A DNA stretch of 64,000 bases from Hydrocarboniclastica marina (GCF_004851605.1 NZ_CP031093.1:2790692-2854691), one strand, 5' to 3'; shown: positions 9,753 through 19,101, counted from the stretch's first letter. Numbers and translations are program-made. The notes: generated from the letters alone by a model not told the origin.

Positions 9753-10490
9753 ATGTCTTTCATAAGAAAACTCATTCTAGCAGCCGCTGCAAGCGTAACC
9801 TCAAGCTTGGCCTTTGCTCTGCCTGTGACGCTCAACGCACTGGACGCTAACTGGACTGGCCACACAGGCGGTGCCAACGTTCAGTATCTTGACAGCGACT
9901 ACAACGGTTCGCAGGACAAGATAATCTGGGGCGACCATCGGGGCTGGAGCGGCTACCGTTTCAAGAACAGTAATCTGCCGGCGGTCGTTAACACCGGCGA
10001 AACCTTCGTTCTCGGCGAGTTTACGCACTGGAATAACGACATAACGTCTAACACCGCTATTTCCTCTGCAGAACTGACCCTGAGCACCGAGTTGGACATC
10101 CTGGGTACCAGCCTTACCGATGGCCCCTACAATTTCACCTTTGGCCATGACGAAACACTGAATGGTCACCACGGCCAGAAATGCGGCTGGTTCATTTTCT
10201 GGCACTGCAAAAACGTGTTCTACGAATATGATGTCGATGACATCGTGACGCTTGAAAATGTTGTTACCAGTCAGAGCTTCCAGATCGACAACTACATTTT
10301 TTCCATGGAAATACTGGGCTTTACCGGTTACCAGTCCCAGTTCTACACCCCGGAAAACAAGAAAACCTCCGCTAACATTCTGGCCCGCCTGAACGTGATT
10401 GAAATAGTCAGCGTTCCTGAGCCCGGTACCCTTGCCCTGTTTGGCCTCGCACTCGTGGGCCTGGGCGTCAGTCGCCGACTGCGTAGCTAA
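9753..10490 (+). CDS. THxN-family PEP-CTERM sorting-domain protein
   Basis: A 245-residue exported protein. The N-terminus is a signal peptide (KLILAAAASVTSSLAFA, cut near 23). The C-terminus has the tripartite sorting signal: VPEPG, a hydrophobic helix, and a basic end (SRRLRS). The segment GEFTHWNNDI near residue 90 is the THxN signature of one PEP-CTERM family. Such proteins are processed by exosortase and are tied to exopolysaccharide and biofilm matrix. Exosortase itself is not in this window. GGAG lies about 10 nt before the ATG, behind a sigma-54 promoter, with a strong terminator after the stop. It is monocistronic. Confidence 0.9.
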   Translation: MSFIRKLILAAAASVTSSLAFALPVTLNALDANWTGHTGGANVQYLDSDYNGSQDKIIWGDHRGWSGYRFKNSNLPAVVNTGETFVLGEFTHWNNDITSNTAISSAELTLSTELDILGTSLTDGPYNFTFGHDETLNGHHGQKCGWFIFWHCKNVFYEYDVDDIVTLENVVTSQSFQIDNYIFSMEILGFTGYQSQFYTPENKKTSANILARLNVIEIVSVPEPGTLALFGLALVGLGVSRRLRS

Positions 10491-10498
10491 GTCCTGAG

Positions 10499-10527
10499 CC
10501 CGGGGCGCGACACTGCGCCCCGGGTTT
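10499..10527 (+). terminator. Rho-independent terminator after the PEP-CTERM gene
   Basis: A perfect 10-bp stem (CCCGGGGCGC and GCGCCCCGGG) with a six-base loop is followed by TTT, 8 nt after the PEP-CTERM stop codon. The stem is very GC-rich but the T-run is short. Confidence 0.75.
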
Positions 10528-10617
10528 CCTCGCACAACCCTCTGCCTTGCTGTCTCATTGCTTCTCTCCTAGCGTAAGATGCGGGATTTACCACTCCGCA
10601 TGCTTAAGCAGATTCAG

Positions 10618-11775
10618 ATGCCTGCCTACACTATAAAGATTCTTGATACCCTGAGCCCCGTTTACCCTGCCACCTGGAACACTATCAGCGGCACGCACAA
10701 TCCGTTCACCCGTTTCGAGTTTCTGCATGCGCTGGAAACCGAAGGCTGCACGACGTCAGCCCAGGGATGGCAACCTCATCACCTGGCTTTCACCGACGCG
10801 GCCGGATCAACCGTTGCCCTCTTACCCGCCTATATAAAGACGCACTCCATGGGTGAGTACGTGTTCGACTGGGGCTGGGCAGATGCCTATCAACGCCACG
10901 GTCTGGCCTATTATCCCAAGCTGCTCAGTGCTGTGCCCTTTACCCCATCCATCGGCCCGCGACTACTCTATCCCCCGGGCTCGGACCCGGCGACCGTGAT
11001 GCAACTTCACCACGACGCCGCGCAGGCACTGACCTCTGAAGCGATCAATATGCAGGCCTCGTCCTGGCACCTGTTGTTTGCAAACGAGGACAGCGTCTCT
11101 CTTCTCGGCGGAGAAGAGAACGTGATGGTGCGCTCGGGCTGCCAGTTCCGTTGGAAAAACAACGGCTACAGCATCTTTGAAGATTTCACCGACGCGCTGG
11201 TGTCGCGCAAGCGCAAGATGATACGCAAGGAAAGAAAAGCGATCGCCGACCAGGGCATCAGTTTCCGCCACTTGCCGGGCACCGACATTACCCAGGCTGA
11301 TCTCGACACTTTCTTCGTGTTTTACCAGGCCACGTATCTGAAACGAGGCCAGGCGCCCTACCTTACCCGGGGCTTTTTCCAGAGAATCTGTGAAACCATG
11401 CCCGAACAGTTGCATCTGGTCATCGCGGAACACAATGGCAACGATGTCGCCGCCGCACTTTTCTTTGTCAACGAGGACACCCTGTTTGGCCGCTACTGGG
11501 GTTGCCTGGAAGAATACGACCGGCTCCACTTCGAGACCTGCTACTACCAGGGCATTGAGCTGTGCATTAGCCGCAACCTGAGGGACTTTGACGCGGGCGC
11601 CCAAGGCGAGCATAAAATTCTCCGCGGCTTCGAACCGATCATTACCCGCTCCTGCCACTGGATCGCCCACCCTTCGTTCCGCGCTGCCATTGCCGGGTTT
11701 CTTGAGTCTGAGACTCAGAACGTCGTGGCTTACGCCGATGAAGCCCGGTCCCTCCTGCCCTATCGCGACTACTGA
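10618..11775 (+). CDS. FemAB/GNAT-fold N-acyltransferase (DUF482, PF04339-like)
   Basis: About 385 residues of the family annotated 'peptidogalycan biosynthesis protein', a double GNAT fold related to FemAB aminoacyl transferases. Family-like segments are NPFTRFEFLHALE near the N-terminus, the central RKRKMIRKERKAI, and FGRYWGCLEEYDRLHFETCYYQGIE toward the end. Substrate is unknown for the family. Starts at 10579 and 10600 are in frame; 10618 matches where relatives usually begin, but none has a convincing ribosome site. It lies alone between a terminator and the convergent yigZ-like gene. Confidence 0.8.
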   Translation: MPAYTIKILDTLSPVYPATWNTISGTHNPFTRFEFLHALETEGCTTSAQGWQPHHLAFTDAAGSTVALLPAYIKTHSMGEYVFDWGWADAYQRHGLAYYPKLLSAVPFTPSIGPRLLYPPGSDPATVMQLHHDAAQALTSEAINMQASSWHLLFANEDSVSLLGGEENVMVRSGCQFRWKNNGYSIFEDFTDALVSRKRKMIRKERKAIADQGISFRHLPGTDITQADLDTFFVFYQATYLKRGQAPYLTRGFFQRICETMPEQLHLVIAEHNGNDVAAALFFVNEDTLFGRYWGCLEEYDRLHFETCYYQGIELCISRNLRDFDAGAQGEHKILRGFEPIITRSCHWIAHPSFRAAIAGFLESETQNVVAYADEARSLLPYRDY

Positions 11776-11797
11776 TAAACCGGTGAAATAGCCAGGC

Positions 11798-12400
11798 TCA
11801 ATCCCGGCTGATCACCAAGCCAGCGGCTCCGGCAAAGTCCCGCAGCGCCTCGAATGCCGCATCAGGTACGGTCAGGGTTACGTTTACCTGTGAGCCGTAT
11901 TCCACCGCATCGACATGCGCCCCATTCTGATCGGCCCAGTGCCGGAGAGGCTGCTCCTGGGCGAAATCAAGCGCTATTGAGCAGGTGGATTCTGGGGCAT
12001 GCTCCACAATCTCCAGTTGCGCGAGCACTTTCTCTGTAACGCCGGCGTAGGCGCGAACCAGCCCGCCCGCGCCAAGTTTGGTACCGCCAAAGTAGCGAAT
12101 GACGATGACCATGATATCGCCGATGCCTTTGTGGTGGATCACGTTGAGGATCGGTTTCCCGGCCGTGCCGGAGGGTTCGCCATCGTCGCCCATAGCCGCA
12201 CTGGTCGCTGCCCCGGGTTTGCCTATGACATAAGCGAAACAATGGTGGCGGGCGTCGGGGAAATCCGTCCGCGCCCGAGCCAGCTCACTCATTGCGGTTT
12301 CGCGTCCACCAACAGGCACGGCACGGGCTATAAACCGGCTCTTTTTGATGATGATCTCGGTTTCGGCCGAGCCCGCAGGCACAGGATAAGTCTGAGACAT
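11798..12400 (-). CDS. yigZ: YigZ/IMPACT family protein
   Basis: A 200-residue member of the UPF0029/IMPACT family. KKSRFIARA at the N-terminus, HHCFAYVIG, DDGEPSGTAGKPIL and YFGGTKLGAGGLVRAY are all classical family motifs. A C-terminal DUF1949-like domain (from about residue 140) completes the bacterial form. Its role is unclear; the eukaryotic relative modulates Gcn2 and ribosome binding is suspected. The long frame upstream to 12667 has no support, and the ATG at 12400 precedes the family's N-terminus. Confidence 0.88.
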   Translation of the reverse strand: MSQTYPVPAGSAETEIIIKKSRFIARAVPVGGRETAMSELARARTDFPDARHHCFAYVIGKPGAATSAAMGDDGEPSGTAGKPILNVIHHKGIGDIMVIVIRYFGGTKLGAGGLVRAYAGVTEKVLAQLEIVEHAPESTCSIALDFAQEQPLRHWADQNGAHVDAVEYGSQVNVTLTVPDAAFEALRDFAGAAGLVISRD

Positions 12401-12898
12401 CGATCTCTCATTGGCAGCAAATGCGCGTAGTCTACTATCCGCGAATTCGCGGACCCCTCCGTTTCTCGTGCCGCTATTATACCGGCCATACCGAACAGCG
12501 CTCCTGCTTGTGGCAACGCACTGGAACGATCTCGGGGTAGTCGGTTTTCGCACCCGGTAAGTAGATTCCACGAGTCGCCACAGGCGGTTCGCAGAGGCAA
12601 GGCTCCCGAACCCTTTGGGAGCAACGAAAGCGTGGGTACGCGTCTGTTGGCTACACGGCCCCAACAACTTATATCGCAGTTTTCGTTAGGTTGCTTCCCA
12701 AGGTCATGATACACTCCGTTCCGCGTTGTCTTACCTCCCCGCGCTCCGTCAGCTAACGACGGCAGCCGCTTGTTCAAGGTCAGTCTCCGCACGCTCATCG
12801 CGGACTGTATGATTCCAAGGCCTTTCCCGATCAGCTTTACCCCTTACCGGTATCCGACCGGAACTCCTATACGCCTTGGTACATACAGAGAGAAACGC
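12401..12898. other. Intergenic region between yigZ and rhlE
   Basis: A 498-nt divergent gap. Frames on both strands here look random in composition and are not called. CTCCCGAACCCTTTGGGAG at 12602-12620 can form a short hairpin (CTCCC/GGGAG). Long 5' leaders are common for cold-responsive DEAD-box helicase genes, so part of this may be an rhlE leader; that is inference only. Confidence 0.4.
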
Positions 12899-14197
12899 AT
12901 GTCGTTTGAATCACTCGACCTGCGCGCCGAATTGCTGCGCGCCGTACAAGATCAGAAGTACACGACTCCTACAGATATTCAGTCTCAGGCCATTCCCATT
13001 GTCATGGCAGGCCGGGACCTCATGGCCAGTGCCCAGACCGGCACCGGCAAAACCGCAGCCTTTACCCTGCCCCTGCTACACCGTCTGGCTGAGAAGCCGG
13101 TTAACGGCAAGCGCCAGGTGCGGGCACTGATCCTGACGCCAACCCGCGAACTTGCCCAGCAGGTCACAGACAACGTGGTCGCCTACAGCCGTCACCTGCG
13201 CATTCACAGCGCCGCAATCTACGGCGGTACCAGCATAGTCGGCCAGATGCGTAAGCTCGCCCGTGGGGTTGATATTCTGGTCGCCACACCCGGCCGCCTG
13301 ATCGACCATATGGATCGCGGCACCGTAGACCTGAGCCAGGTAGAAATGCTGGTTCTGGACGAAGCGGACCGTATGCTCGACATGGGTTTCATGCCCGCCA
13401 TCGAGCGTATCCTCAAGTCCGTGCCGGCGCAGCGTCAGACCCTGCTTTTCTCGGCGACCTTCTCCCCAACCATTACCCGGTTGGCCCAACGCTTCCTGAA
13501 GAACCCTGAAACCGTCACGACGGCCAAGGCCAACTCTACAGCTGATTCGATCACGCAGGTTGCCTATCGGGTGGATGGCAACCGCAAGCGCGAACTGCTG
13601 ACGCACCTGATCGGTACCAATAACTGGGCACAGGTCCTGGTGTTCACCCGCACAAAGCACGGGGCAGACCGGTTGGCGCGCCAACTGGAAGAGGACGGCA
13701 TATCCTCAGCAGCTATCCACGGTAATAAAAGCCAGGGAGCACGCACCAAGGCTCTGGCCCAGTTCAAGCGCAAAACGGTCAAGGCGCTGGTTGCCACAGA
13801 CGTTGCCGCTCGCGGTATCGATATCGACAACCTGCCGTTCGTGGTCAACTTTGACATGCCACAGAACCCGGAAGACTACGTCCACCGTATTGGCCGGACC
13901 GGTCGCGGTGGCCAGGAAGGTAACGCTGTGTCGCTGGTCTCTGGGGAAGAGAACGGCCAGTTGGCGGGCGTACGTCGCCTTGTTGGCTCCGAGCTTGGTG
14001 CCGAGATCGTAGAGGGCTTCGAGCCAACTCAGCGTGCGCGTCCCAAGCCCAGCAGTGATCGTCCTCGGGCAGCCCGGCCGCCACGCCGTCCCCATGGGTC
14101 AGATCGGCCTGCCAGTAAGCATGGCCGTCCAGGCGATCGGCCTGCGCATGCGAAGGTCACCCATAAGCCACGGGCACCGCGCACGGCTAATCGCTAA
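12899..14197 (+). CDS. rhlE: ATP-dependent RNA helicase, DEAD-box, RhlE type
   Basis: 432 residues with the complete DEAD-box set: Q motif region ([13 protein letters not shown]), [24 protein letters not shown] ([14 protein letters not shown]), SAT, and HRIGRTGR in the second RecA domain. A basic, Arg/Pro-rich tail after about residue 375 fits RhlE. It unwinds structured RNA and aids ribosome assembly or RNA turnover. The frame continues upstream to 12770, but ATG 12899 gives the standard start. A clear terminator follows at 14226. Confidence 0.92.
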   Translation: MSFESLDLRAELLRAVQDQKYTTPTDIQSQAIPIVMAGRDLMASAQTGTGKTAAFTLPLLHRLAEKPVNGKRQVRALILTPTRELAQQVTDNVVAYSRHLRIHSAAIYGGTSIVGQMRKLARGVDILVATPGRLIDHMDRGTVDLSQVEMLVLDEADRMLDMGFMPAIERILKSVPAQRQTLLFSATFSPTITRLAQRFLKNPETVTTAKANSTADSITQVAYRVDGNRKRELLTHLIGTNNWAQVLVFTRTKHGADRLARQLEEDGISSAAIHGNKSQGARTKALAQFKRKTVKALVATDVAARGIDIDNLPFVVNFDMPQNPEDYVHRIGRTGRGGQEGNAVSLVSGEENGQLAGVRRLVGSELGAEIVEGFEPTQRARPKPSSDRPRAARPPRRPHGSDRPASKHGRPGDRPAHAKVTHKPRAPRTANR

Positions 14198-14225
14198 TCA
14201 TTGACCGGCAGTTGCTGGAATAACG

Positions 14226-14256
14226 AAAAGGGTAGCTCTCAGGAGCTACCCTTTTT
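14226..14256 (+). terminator. Rho-independent terminator after rhlE
   Basis: GGGTAGCTC at 14230-14238 pairs with GAGCTACCC at 14243-14251 over a four-base loop. The stem is flanked by AAAA on the left and TTTTT on the right, so it could work in both directions. Confidence 0.9.
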
Positions 14257-14304
14257 CAATTGCAGCAGGGCAAGGTCCGGCTAAACCAGGTCGGATGCCC
14301 TACC

Positions 14305-14661
14305 TCAGCCACCGGCGCGTTTGACCTTCCAACCGCTGGCTTCCAGCAGGGGGATTAGCGCATCGCGATGGTCTCCCTGTATCTCAATAACACCGTCTTT
14401 GACCGTCCCGCCGCTACCACAACGCGCTTTCAGCTTCTTCGCCAGTTGAGATAACGCTTCGCCGGCTAGCGGCACCCCGGTAATCAGTGTGACGCCCTTG
14501 CCTTTTCTGCCTTTGGTTTCCCTGCTGACCCGCACGATGCCATCACCTGCCGTCACAGTCGCCGTACGGGAACAGCGGCAGTCTCCGACAGCCCTCTGGC
14601 AGCCCGGGCATGTGCGCCCCAGCTCGGTGGAATAGACCAGTCCGCCCTGCTTTTTTGTCAT
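14305..14661 (-). CDS. yciH: YciH, SUI1/eIF1-like translation factor
   Basis: 118 residues. An N-terminal CxxC...CxC element (TCPGCQRAVGDCRC) is followed by a SUI1/eIF1 domain: RKGKGVTLITGVPL, KKLKARCGSGGTVKDGVIEIQGDHRD. Bacterial YciH can influence initiation-complex fidelity in vitro. ATG 14661 lies after AGGCGAG; the longer frame from 14706 is less likely. It follows the DUF192 lipoprotein gene by 49 nt on the same strand. Confidence 0.9.
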   Translation of the reverse strand: MTKKQGGLVYSTELGRTCPGCQRAVGDCRCSRTATVTAGDGIVRVSRETKGRKGKGVTLITGVPLAGEALSQLAKKLKARCGSGGTVKDGVIEIQGDHRDALIPLLEASGWKVKRAGG

Positions 14662-14710
14662 CTCTCGCCTTTCTGATATCGCCGGTTGATGCCGCGTTGA
14701 CGCCACATAT

Positions 14711-15232
14711 TCAGCCCGGATTCAGTGTCTGGCGACACTGGCCGGGCGACATTTCCTTCACCGAGCCGCCCTTCTCGATCAAATGCTGGTCGAAGAACCC
14801 AGCGTTAGTCTCCAGGGCGGACCAGTAGCGTACGCCCGGTGAATAGGTCGGGCAATCCCGGCCAACCTCACGACAGGGCGCCATTGTCTGCACCGCAAGA
14901 ATTTCGCCGTCACGTCCCAGATAGGCAATATCCAGAGGGATAAGCGTTCCCTTCATCCAGAAACCCTGGTTGGCCGCCCGCTCGTCGTCATACAGAAAAA
15001 GCATGCCATGAGCTGGCTCAAGATGTTTCCGCCCCATCAGTCCGATCCGGCGCTCGCTCCACGAACGTGCAACTTCCGCATGGACGGGCACGGCACTTCC
15101 CTGGCTCATCACACATAAATCGATCGTCGTGAGCCCTGACTGTGCTTCAGGGGCCGCTGACAGGCCAGGAGACTTACAGGCCGCCAGCAATATCAACACC
15201 ACCAGGCTTGAACCAATCCGGAGCGACTTCAC
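14711..15232 (-). CDS. DUF192 lipoprotein
   Basis: With a GTG start at 15232 the protein has 173 residues and an ideal lipoprotein signal: positive MKSLR, hydrophobic core, lipobox LAAC. The DUF192 domain follows (SERRIGLMGRKHLEPAHGMLFLY, GFWMKGTLIPLDIAYL, then TMAPC). Function of DUF192 is unknown. The GTG overlaps the stop of the upstream glycosyltransferase as GTGA, so the two are translationally coupled; GAGAGG sits about 11 nt upstream. An ATG at 15274 in frame would add 14 residues and spoil the signal peptide. Confidence 0.85.
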   Translation of the reverse strand: MKSLRIGSSLVVLILLAACKSPGLSAAPEAQSGLTTIDLCVMSQGSAVPVHAEVARSWSERRIGLMGRKHLEPAHGMLFLYDDERAANQGFWMKGTLIPLDIAYLGRDGEILAVQTMAPCREVGRDCPTYSPGVRYWSALETNAGFFDQHLIEKGGSVKEMSPGQCRQTLNPG

Positions 15233-16533
15233 TCGCCCATCGCCTCTCTCAGACGCGCTTTTGTTTCGATCCATTTGCTCATATAGCGTGTGCTCTGGTG
15301 AAAGTGATGGCGCATCATCGCGCCGGTGAAATCAGCGGCGCGTATTTCCTGCAGGTGCTGATGGCTCTGTTGAATTTTTTCGATCAGTTTCGGTTGATGC
15401 TCCAGAGCGTTGAAACGCTGCCTTAACAACGTTGCGCCGTCGAGCTGCGCCTGCCGCCAGCGGCCGGGGTCACGATAGAGCGCGACGGCCTCAGCCACGA
15501 ATTCATCCGCTTGTCCGGCTACGGCGCCCGGCCAGGATAGACCCACTGCTGCCATCCCCTCCGAGCCTATAGGCGTGGTCACGCTGGGCGTACCCGCGGT
15601 CATGGCATCAGCCAGTTTACCTTTGATGCCTGCGCCGAACCGCAGCGGCGCCAGACAGACCCTCGACCGGGCCAGTACGGCATGAGCATCCGCGGCCCAA
15701 CCTTTAACCAGGAACCCATCACGGTGGCTATGCAATGCCGTTGCTTTCGGCGGAGGATAGGCCCCATAAACATGAAGTTCGGCTTCGGGCAATGCCGCCC
15801 TTATGGAAGGCCAGAGTCTTTCTCTCAACCACAGGACAGCGTCCCAGTTGGGTGCGTGCCTGAAGTTTCCGATACTGATGAAGTGCCGGCGTTGATCAAA
15901 AGCCGGCAGAGACACTTCGGCTGCCGTTAGCATGAACGGACAATAGTGAAGTTTGCCCGGCGGGATGTTGAACAACTCCACGAGCAACGCGACCTCGATA
16001 TCTGAAATCATCAGCGTGAGATCGCAGCGCTGAATAGAGGCAACTTCACGCAGAGTGATTTCTTCCGCGGCCATTTGCTTAAACAAGCTGAAAGGCGCCG
16101 CAGCCAGCAACCGGGCCACCGCTGCGTCGCGGCTGGGCTGAGAAGACGCGTTTTTCAGCCCGGCCTGGAGCGCAATCTGCCGGGCCTTACGCAAGCTGTG
16201 CAGATCCTCAGTATCCAGAACCCTCAGCGCGGCCGGACAGGCCGCCGCAACGCGCCATCCGAACTGTTCTTCGACCATGAAACGGTCAAAGACGACAATA
16301 TCCGGCTGTGTTTCTGCCACAAAGGCGTCGAAACAGTCGCTGTTAAGCGCGATAGTCCGGCACGCAACGCCCAGGCTTGCCAGGTCGGCCTGGCGCTCAG
16401 TCGCCTGGGCCGGGCTAGCGAAAGCGACCTGCCAGCCGGCAAGGCAGAAGGATTCGATTAGCCCCAACATACGCCCGCCCGCTGCTGACGAACAAGGCTC
16501 CGGCCACACTAACCCGATTATCAGCACCTGCAC
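15229..16533 (-). CDS. GT4-like glycosyltransferase
   Basis: About 434 residues. The N-terminal Rossmann half begins VLIIGLVWPEPCSSAAGGRM, the Gly-rich donor/acceptor loop. The C-terminal half has FISIGNFRHAPNWDAVLWL, LHVYGAYPP and VCLAPLRFGAGIKGKLADAM followed by GTPSVTTPIGSEGM, the usual GT-B nucleotide-sugar region. The sugar and acceptor are unknown. A GTG at 16533 with GGAG 7 nt upstream is preferred over the frame-opening GTG at 16569. It is coupled to the DUF192 lipoprotein gene. Confidence 0.8.
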   Translation of the reverse strand: MQVLIIGLVWPEPCSSAAGGRMLGLIESFCLAGWQVAFASPAQATERQADLASLGVACRTIALNSDCFDAFVAETQPDIVVFDRFMVEEQFGWRVAAACPAALRVLDTEDLHSLRKARQIALQAGLKNASSQPSRDAAVARLLAAAPFSLFKQMAAEEITLREVASIQRCDLTLMISDIEVALLVELFNIPPGKLHYCPFMLTAAEVSLPAFDQRRHFISIGNFRHAPNWDAVLWLRERLWPSIRAALPEAELHVYGAYPPPKATALHSHRDGFLVKGWAADAHAVLARSRVCLAPLRFGAGIKGKLADAMTAGTPSVTTPIGSEGMAAVGLSWPGAVAGQADEFVAEAVALYRDPGRWRQAQLDGATLLRQRFNALEHQPKLIEKIQQSHQHLQEIRAADFTGAMMRHHFHQSTRYMSKWIETKARLREAMGE

Positions 16534-16755
16534 TTCGCGTCTCCAGATTGGGCTCAAATGGTCCGGCACAATTGTACCGGCAACGGCGGGCTATCGCTGG
16601 CTAAAAAACCAAGGTTAAGCCCCCGCCGATTGGCGCCGTCTCAGCAGCGCTCATCACCGGCTTATTGGCTCAATCGGCACCCCGAATTTTAATTTCTAAT
16701 TTGATGCCAACCGCTTACGCAAAAGTTATCATGATCTGCTATAACTCAGTTAAGC

Positions 16756-16787
16756 CTAAAAGGGTGGCGCATGCGTCACCCTTTTAG
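16756..16787 (+). terminator. Symmetric terminator-like hairpin upstream of slt
   Basis: CTAAAAGGGTG at 16756-16766 pairs perfectly with CACCCTTTTAG at 16777-16787, and the loop can extend the stem. No coding gene ends here on either strand. It could end a short RNA, attenuate slt, or act in both directions. Confidence 0.55.
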
Positions 16788-16966
16788 CGCTTCCAGAACC
16801 TGAACAGACGCCTCCGGGCCTCTGCGGGTGGTGCCGCTCAGGTGCCCGGGTGTCGTCGCGCCGACCTTGAAGTCAGGGCAGCGGCACAGGGTGACCACCG
16901 GCCGTTGTCGCCTAAAACCCCGTGCGAAACTCACCAGGCTCGCCTGGAAACGCTATTTTCGTGTTC

Positions 16967-16988
16967 GGGAGCAAGACGCTCCCATTTT
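16967..16988 (+). terminator. Attenuator-like hairpin just before slt start
   Basis: GGGAGC, five-base loop, GCTCCC, then ATTTT ends 10 nt before the chosen slt ATG at 16999. This is terminator geometry in a place where the ribosome site should be, and no Shine-Dalgarno is visible. It may be a leader attenuator, or the slt start may lie elsewhere. Confidence 0.45.
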
Positions 16989-16998
16989 GGGCATCTTT

Positions 16999-19101
16999 AT
17001 GAAGACCTTCTTTCGCCAGCACATCACGACGGATTTAGACTCCGACTCCAGGCGCCGCAGCGTTCATTTGCGTGCTCTGGCGTTTACGGCCATGGTCCTA
17101 TCCGGACTGGCACCCGCGGCTGCCTATGCCAGCGTGCCCGAGATCAGCCCGTCTGATCAGCTTGTACTGGACCAACTGAACGCCCCGGCAATGCCGGCGG
17201 ATGTCAGGAAAACGGAGGGTCACGTTCGGGAGCGAGGCTGGTTTGAGCAGGCAGAGAAGGCGCTTCGGAACGGCCAGAAGGCGAAATACCGGGATCTGAA
17301 GGCGCGCCTGGCGGACTACCCGCTATACCCCTATCTTGAGCTCCAGGAGGTGCAAAACCGCTTTTACGTGGCGAGCCCGGAAGAAGTCCAGCATGTTGTG
17401 GATCAATACGCGGATGTGCCGCTTGCAGAGGTCGTCAAAACGCGGTGGCTGTATGAACTGGGGAGGCGAAAAGACTGGTCGGCCCTGTTAGAGGCTATCC
17501 CCCAGCCGGCCCCCGGCAATAACCTGCGCTGCCTTGAACTTCGGGCAAAGCTGGAGGTCGAGGGTGTCGAGGCCATCAGTAGCGATATGCCATCGCTATG
17601 GCTGACCGGACATTCCCTGCCCGACGCCTGCGATCCGGTGCTTGAAGCATGGCGCAAAGCCGACGGTCTGAGCCCCGACCTGCTGTGGCAGAGAGCTGCT
17701 CTGGCGATCAAGGCCGGCAATAGCGGTCTGGCCGATTACCTCAAGCGCTACATGAACGCGGACCTCAGGGCGGCTACAGACACCCTGTCCAAGGTTCACC
17801 GGGATCCCGCCCGTGTGGCTAAGGTTGAAAACTTCCCGCCCAGCCTGCCACGCGTAACAGAAATTGTTGCGCACGGCATGGTGCAATACAGCCGACGCGA
17901 GCCAGAACAGGCCACCGCGCTCTGGCCGGAGTATAAAAACACGCTCCCGTTCACTCCCGCGCAGACCTCGAGCGTCAATCGCAGTCTCGCCCTCATGATG
18001 GCCGTGCGTTACCTCCCCCAGGCGCCAGAACTACTGGCCGAAGCCCGCGCAGCCGACGCCGACCCCAACCTTTATGAGTGGCAGGCCCGGGTGTATTTAC
18101 GCACCGGTGACTGGAAAGCGGTGAAGACGACTATCGGTGGTTTCCCCGAGGATCTTCGAAACGAGTCACGCTGGCAGTACTGGCTGGCCCGGGCTGAAGC
18201 ACAGCTGGGTAGGCATGACAGCGCGCAGGCACGCTTCGCCGTGGCTGCAAGCGAGCGCAACTTCTACGGCTTCATGGCCGCAGACCGGCTGGGCGCGCCC
18301 TACCGTCTGAATCATCAGAGTCATCCATTCAACGAAGAGGATGTGCAGGCAATCCGCTCAATGCCAGCGGTCAGCCGCGCCCATGAGTTCTACCAGATGG
18401 GCAGACTCCGGGAAGCGCGGCAGGAATGGACGGGATTGCTGAGTCGGTTGGAACCCCACCAGGTGCTGGTTGCGTCGCACATGGCCCGAGCCTGGGGCTG
18501 GCATGAACAGGGTGTGCGCGGTGCCATTGTCGCGCAGCAGTGGGATGACCTGCAGATGCGATTCCCGCTGGCGCACCAGGAGCTTTTCACCAATCACGCC
18601 ACCTTACGCAAGCTGGATGTGAACTGGGTCTATGCCCTGGCCAGACAGGAAAGCGCGTTTATGCCGGATGCCCGGTCACCGGCCGGCGCACTGGGCCTGC
18701 TACAGCTTATGCCTGCCACCGCGAGGCAAACTGCGCAGGAGACGGGCCGTCCCCTGAAAAACAACCAGCAACTGTTACAGCCCGCCCGCAACATCGAGCT
18801 GGGCACAGCTCATCTCGCGGAACTGCTCACCCGGTTCAATAACAATCGAATTCTGGCGACGGCTGCTTATAACGCGGGTGCCCATCGGGTGACCGAATGG
18901 CTCAGAGAGGGTGGCGACCAACTGGAACCTGACGTCTGGATAGAAACCATGCCTTATTACGAAACACGGCAGTACGTACAGAATGTGCTCGCCTACACGG
19001 TCATTTATGGCTTCCGCCGCGGTGAACCGCCTGCGAACCTCCTGACAGAGCGCGAGCTGGCTTGCTTGTGTCTGGTAGACCCTTCGCTGGCGGCAGATTA
19101 G
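16999..19101 (+). CDS. slt: Soluble lytic murein transglycosylase (Slt70 type)
   Basis: 700 residues. A long N-region with a signal peptide ends AAAYAS near residue 40. An alpha-superhelical U/L region follows to about 530, then a C-terminal SLT domain: LARQESAFMPDARSPAGALG places the catalytic Glu near 551, with LLQLMPATA and TAAYNAGAHRV after it. It cleaves glycan strands of peptidoglycan with 1,6-anhydro formation in the periplasm. The start is uncertain: the frame is open to 16828. The downstream gene is convergent after 21 nt. Confidence 0.92.
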   Translation: MKTFFRQHITTDLDSDSRRRSVHLRALAFTAMVLSGLAPAAAYASVPEISPSDQLVLDQLNAPAMPADVRKTEGHVRERGWFEQAEKALRNGQKAKYRDLKARLADYPLYPYLELQEVQNRFYVASPEEVQHVVDQYADVPLAEVVKTRWLYELGRRKDWSALLEAIPQPAPGNNLRCLELRAKLEVEGVEAISSDMPSLWLTGHSLPDACDPVLEAWRKADGLSPDLLWQRAALAIKAGNSGLADYLKRYMNADLRAATDTLSKVHRDPARVAKVENFPPSLPRVTEIVAHGMVQYSRREPEQATALWPEYKNTLPFTPAQTSSVNRSLALMMAVRYLPQAPELLAEARAADADPNLYEWQARVYLRTGDWKAVKTTIGGFPEDLRNESRWQYWLARAEAQLGRHDSAQARFAVAASERNFYGFMAADRLGAPYRLNHQSHPFNEEDVQAIRSMPAVSRAHEFYQMGRLREARQEWTGLLSRLEPHQVLVASHMARAWGWHEQGVRGAIVAQQWDDLQMRFPLAHQELFTNHATLRKLDVNWVYALARQESAFMPDARSPAGALGLLQLMPATARQTAQETGRPLKNNQQLLQPARNIELGTAHLAELLTRFNNNRILATAAYNAGAHRVTEWLREGGDQLEPDVWIETMPYYETRQYVQNVLAYTVIYGFRRGEPPANLLTERELACLCLVDPSLAAD

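Larger units (their letters stand above)
16534..16998. other. Divergent intergenic region before slt, with two stem-loops
   Basis: This 465-nt gap has an AT-rich centre (16680-16755) with the inverted repeat AGTTAT/ATAACT around 16728-16750. It also holds two hairpins (16756-16787 and 16967-16988) described separately. Upstream slt-frame codons from 16828 are open but read as low-complexity basic sequence and are not called. Confidence 0.5.

Noticed and set aside
12328-12798. Minus-strand frame across the yigZ-rhlE gap
   Set aside because: Overlaps the yigZ start in another frame and lacks motifs.
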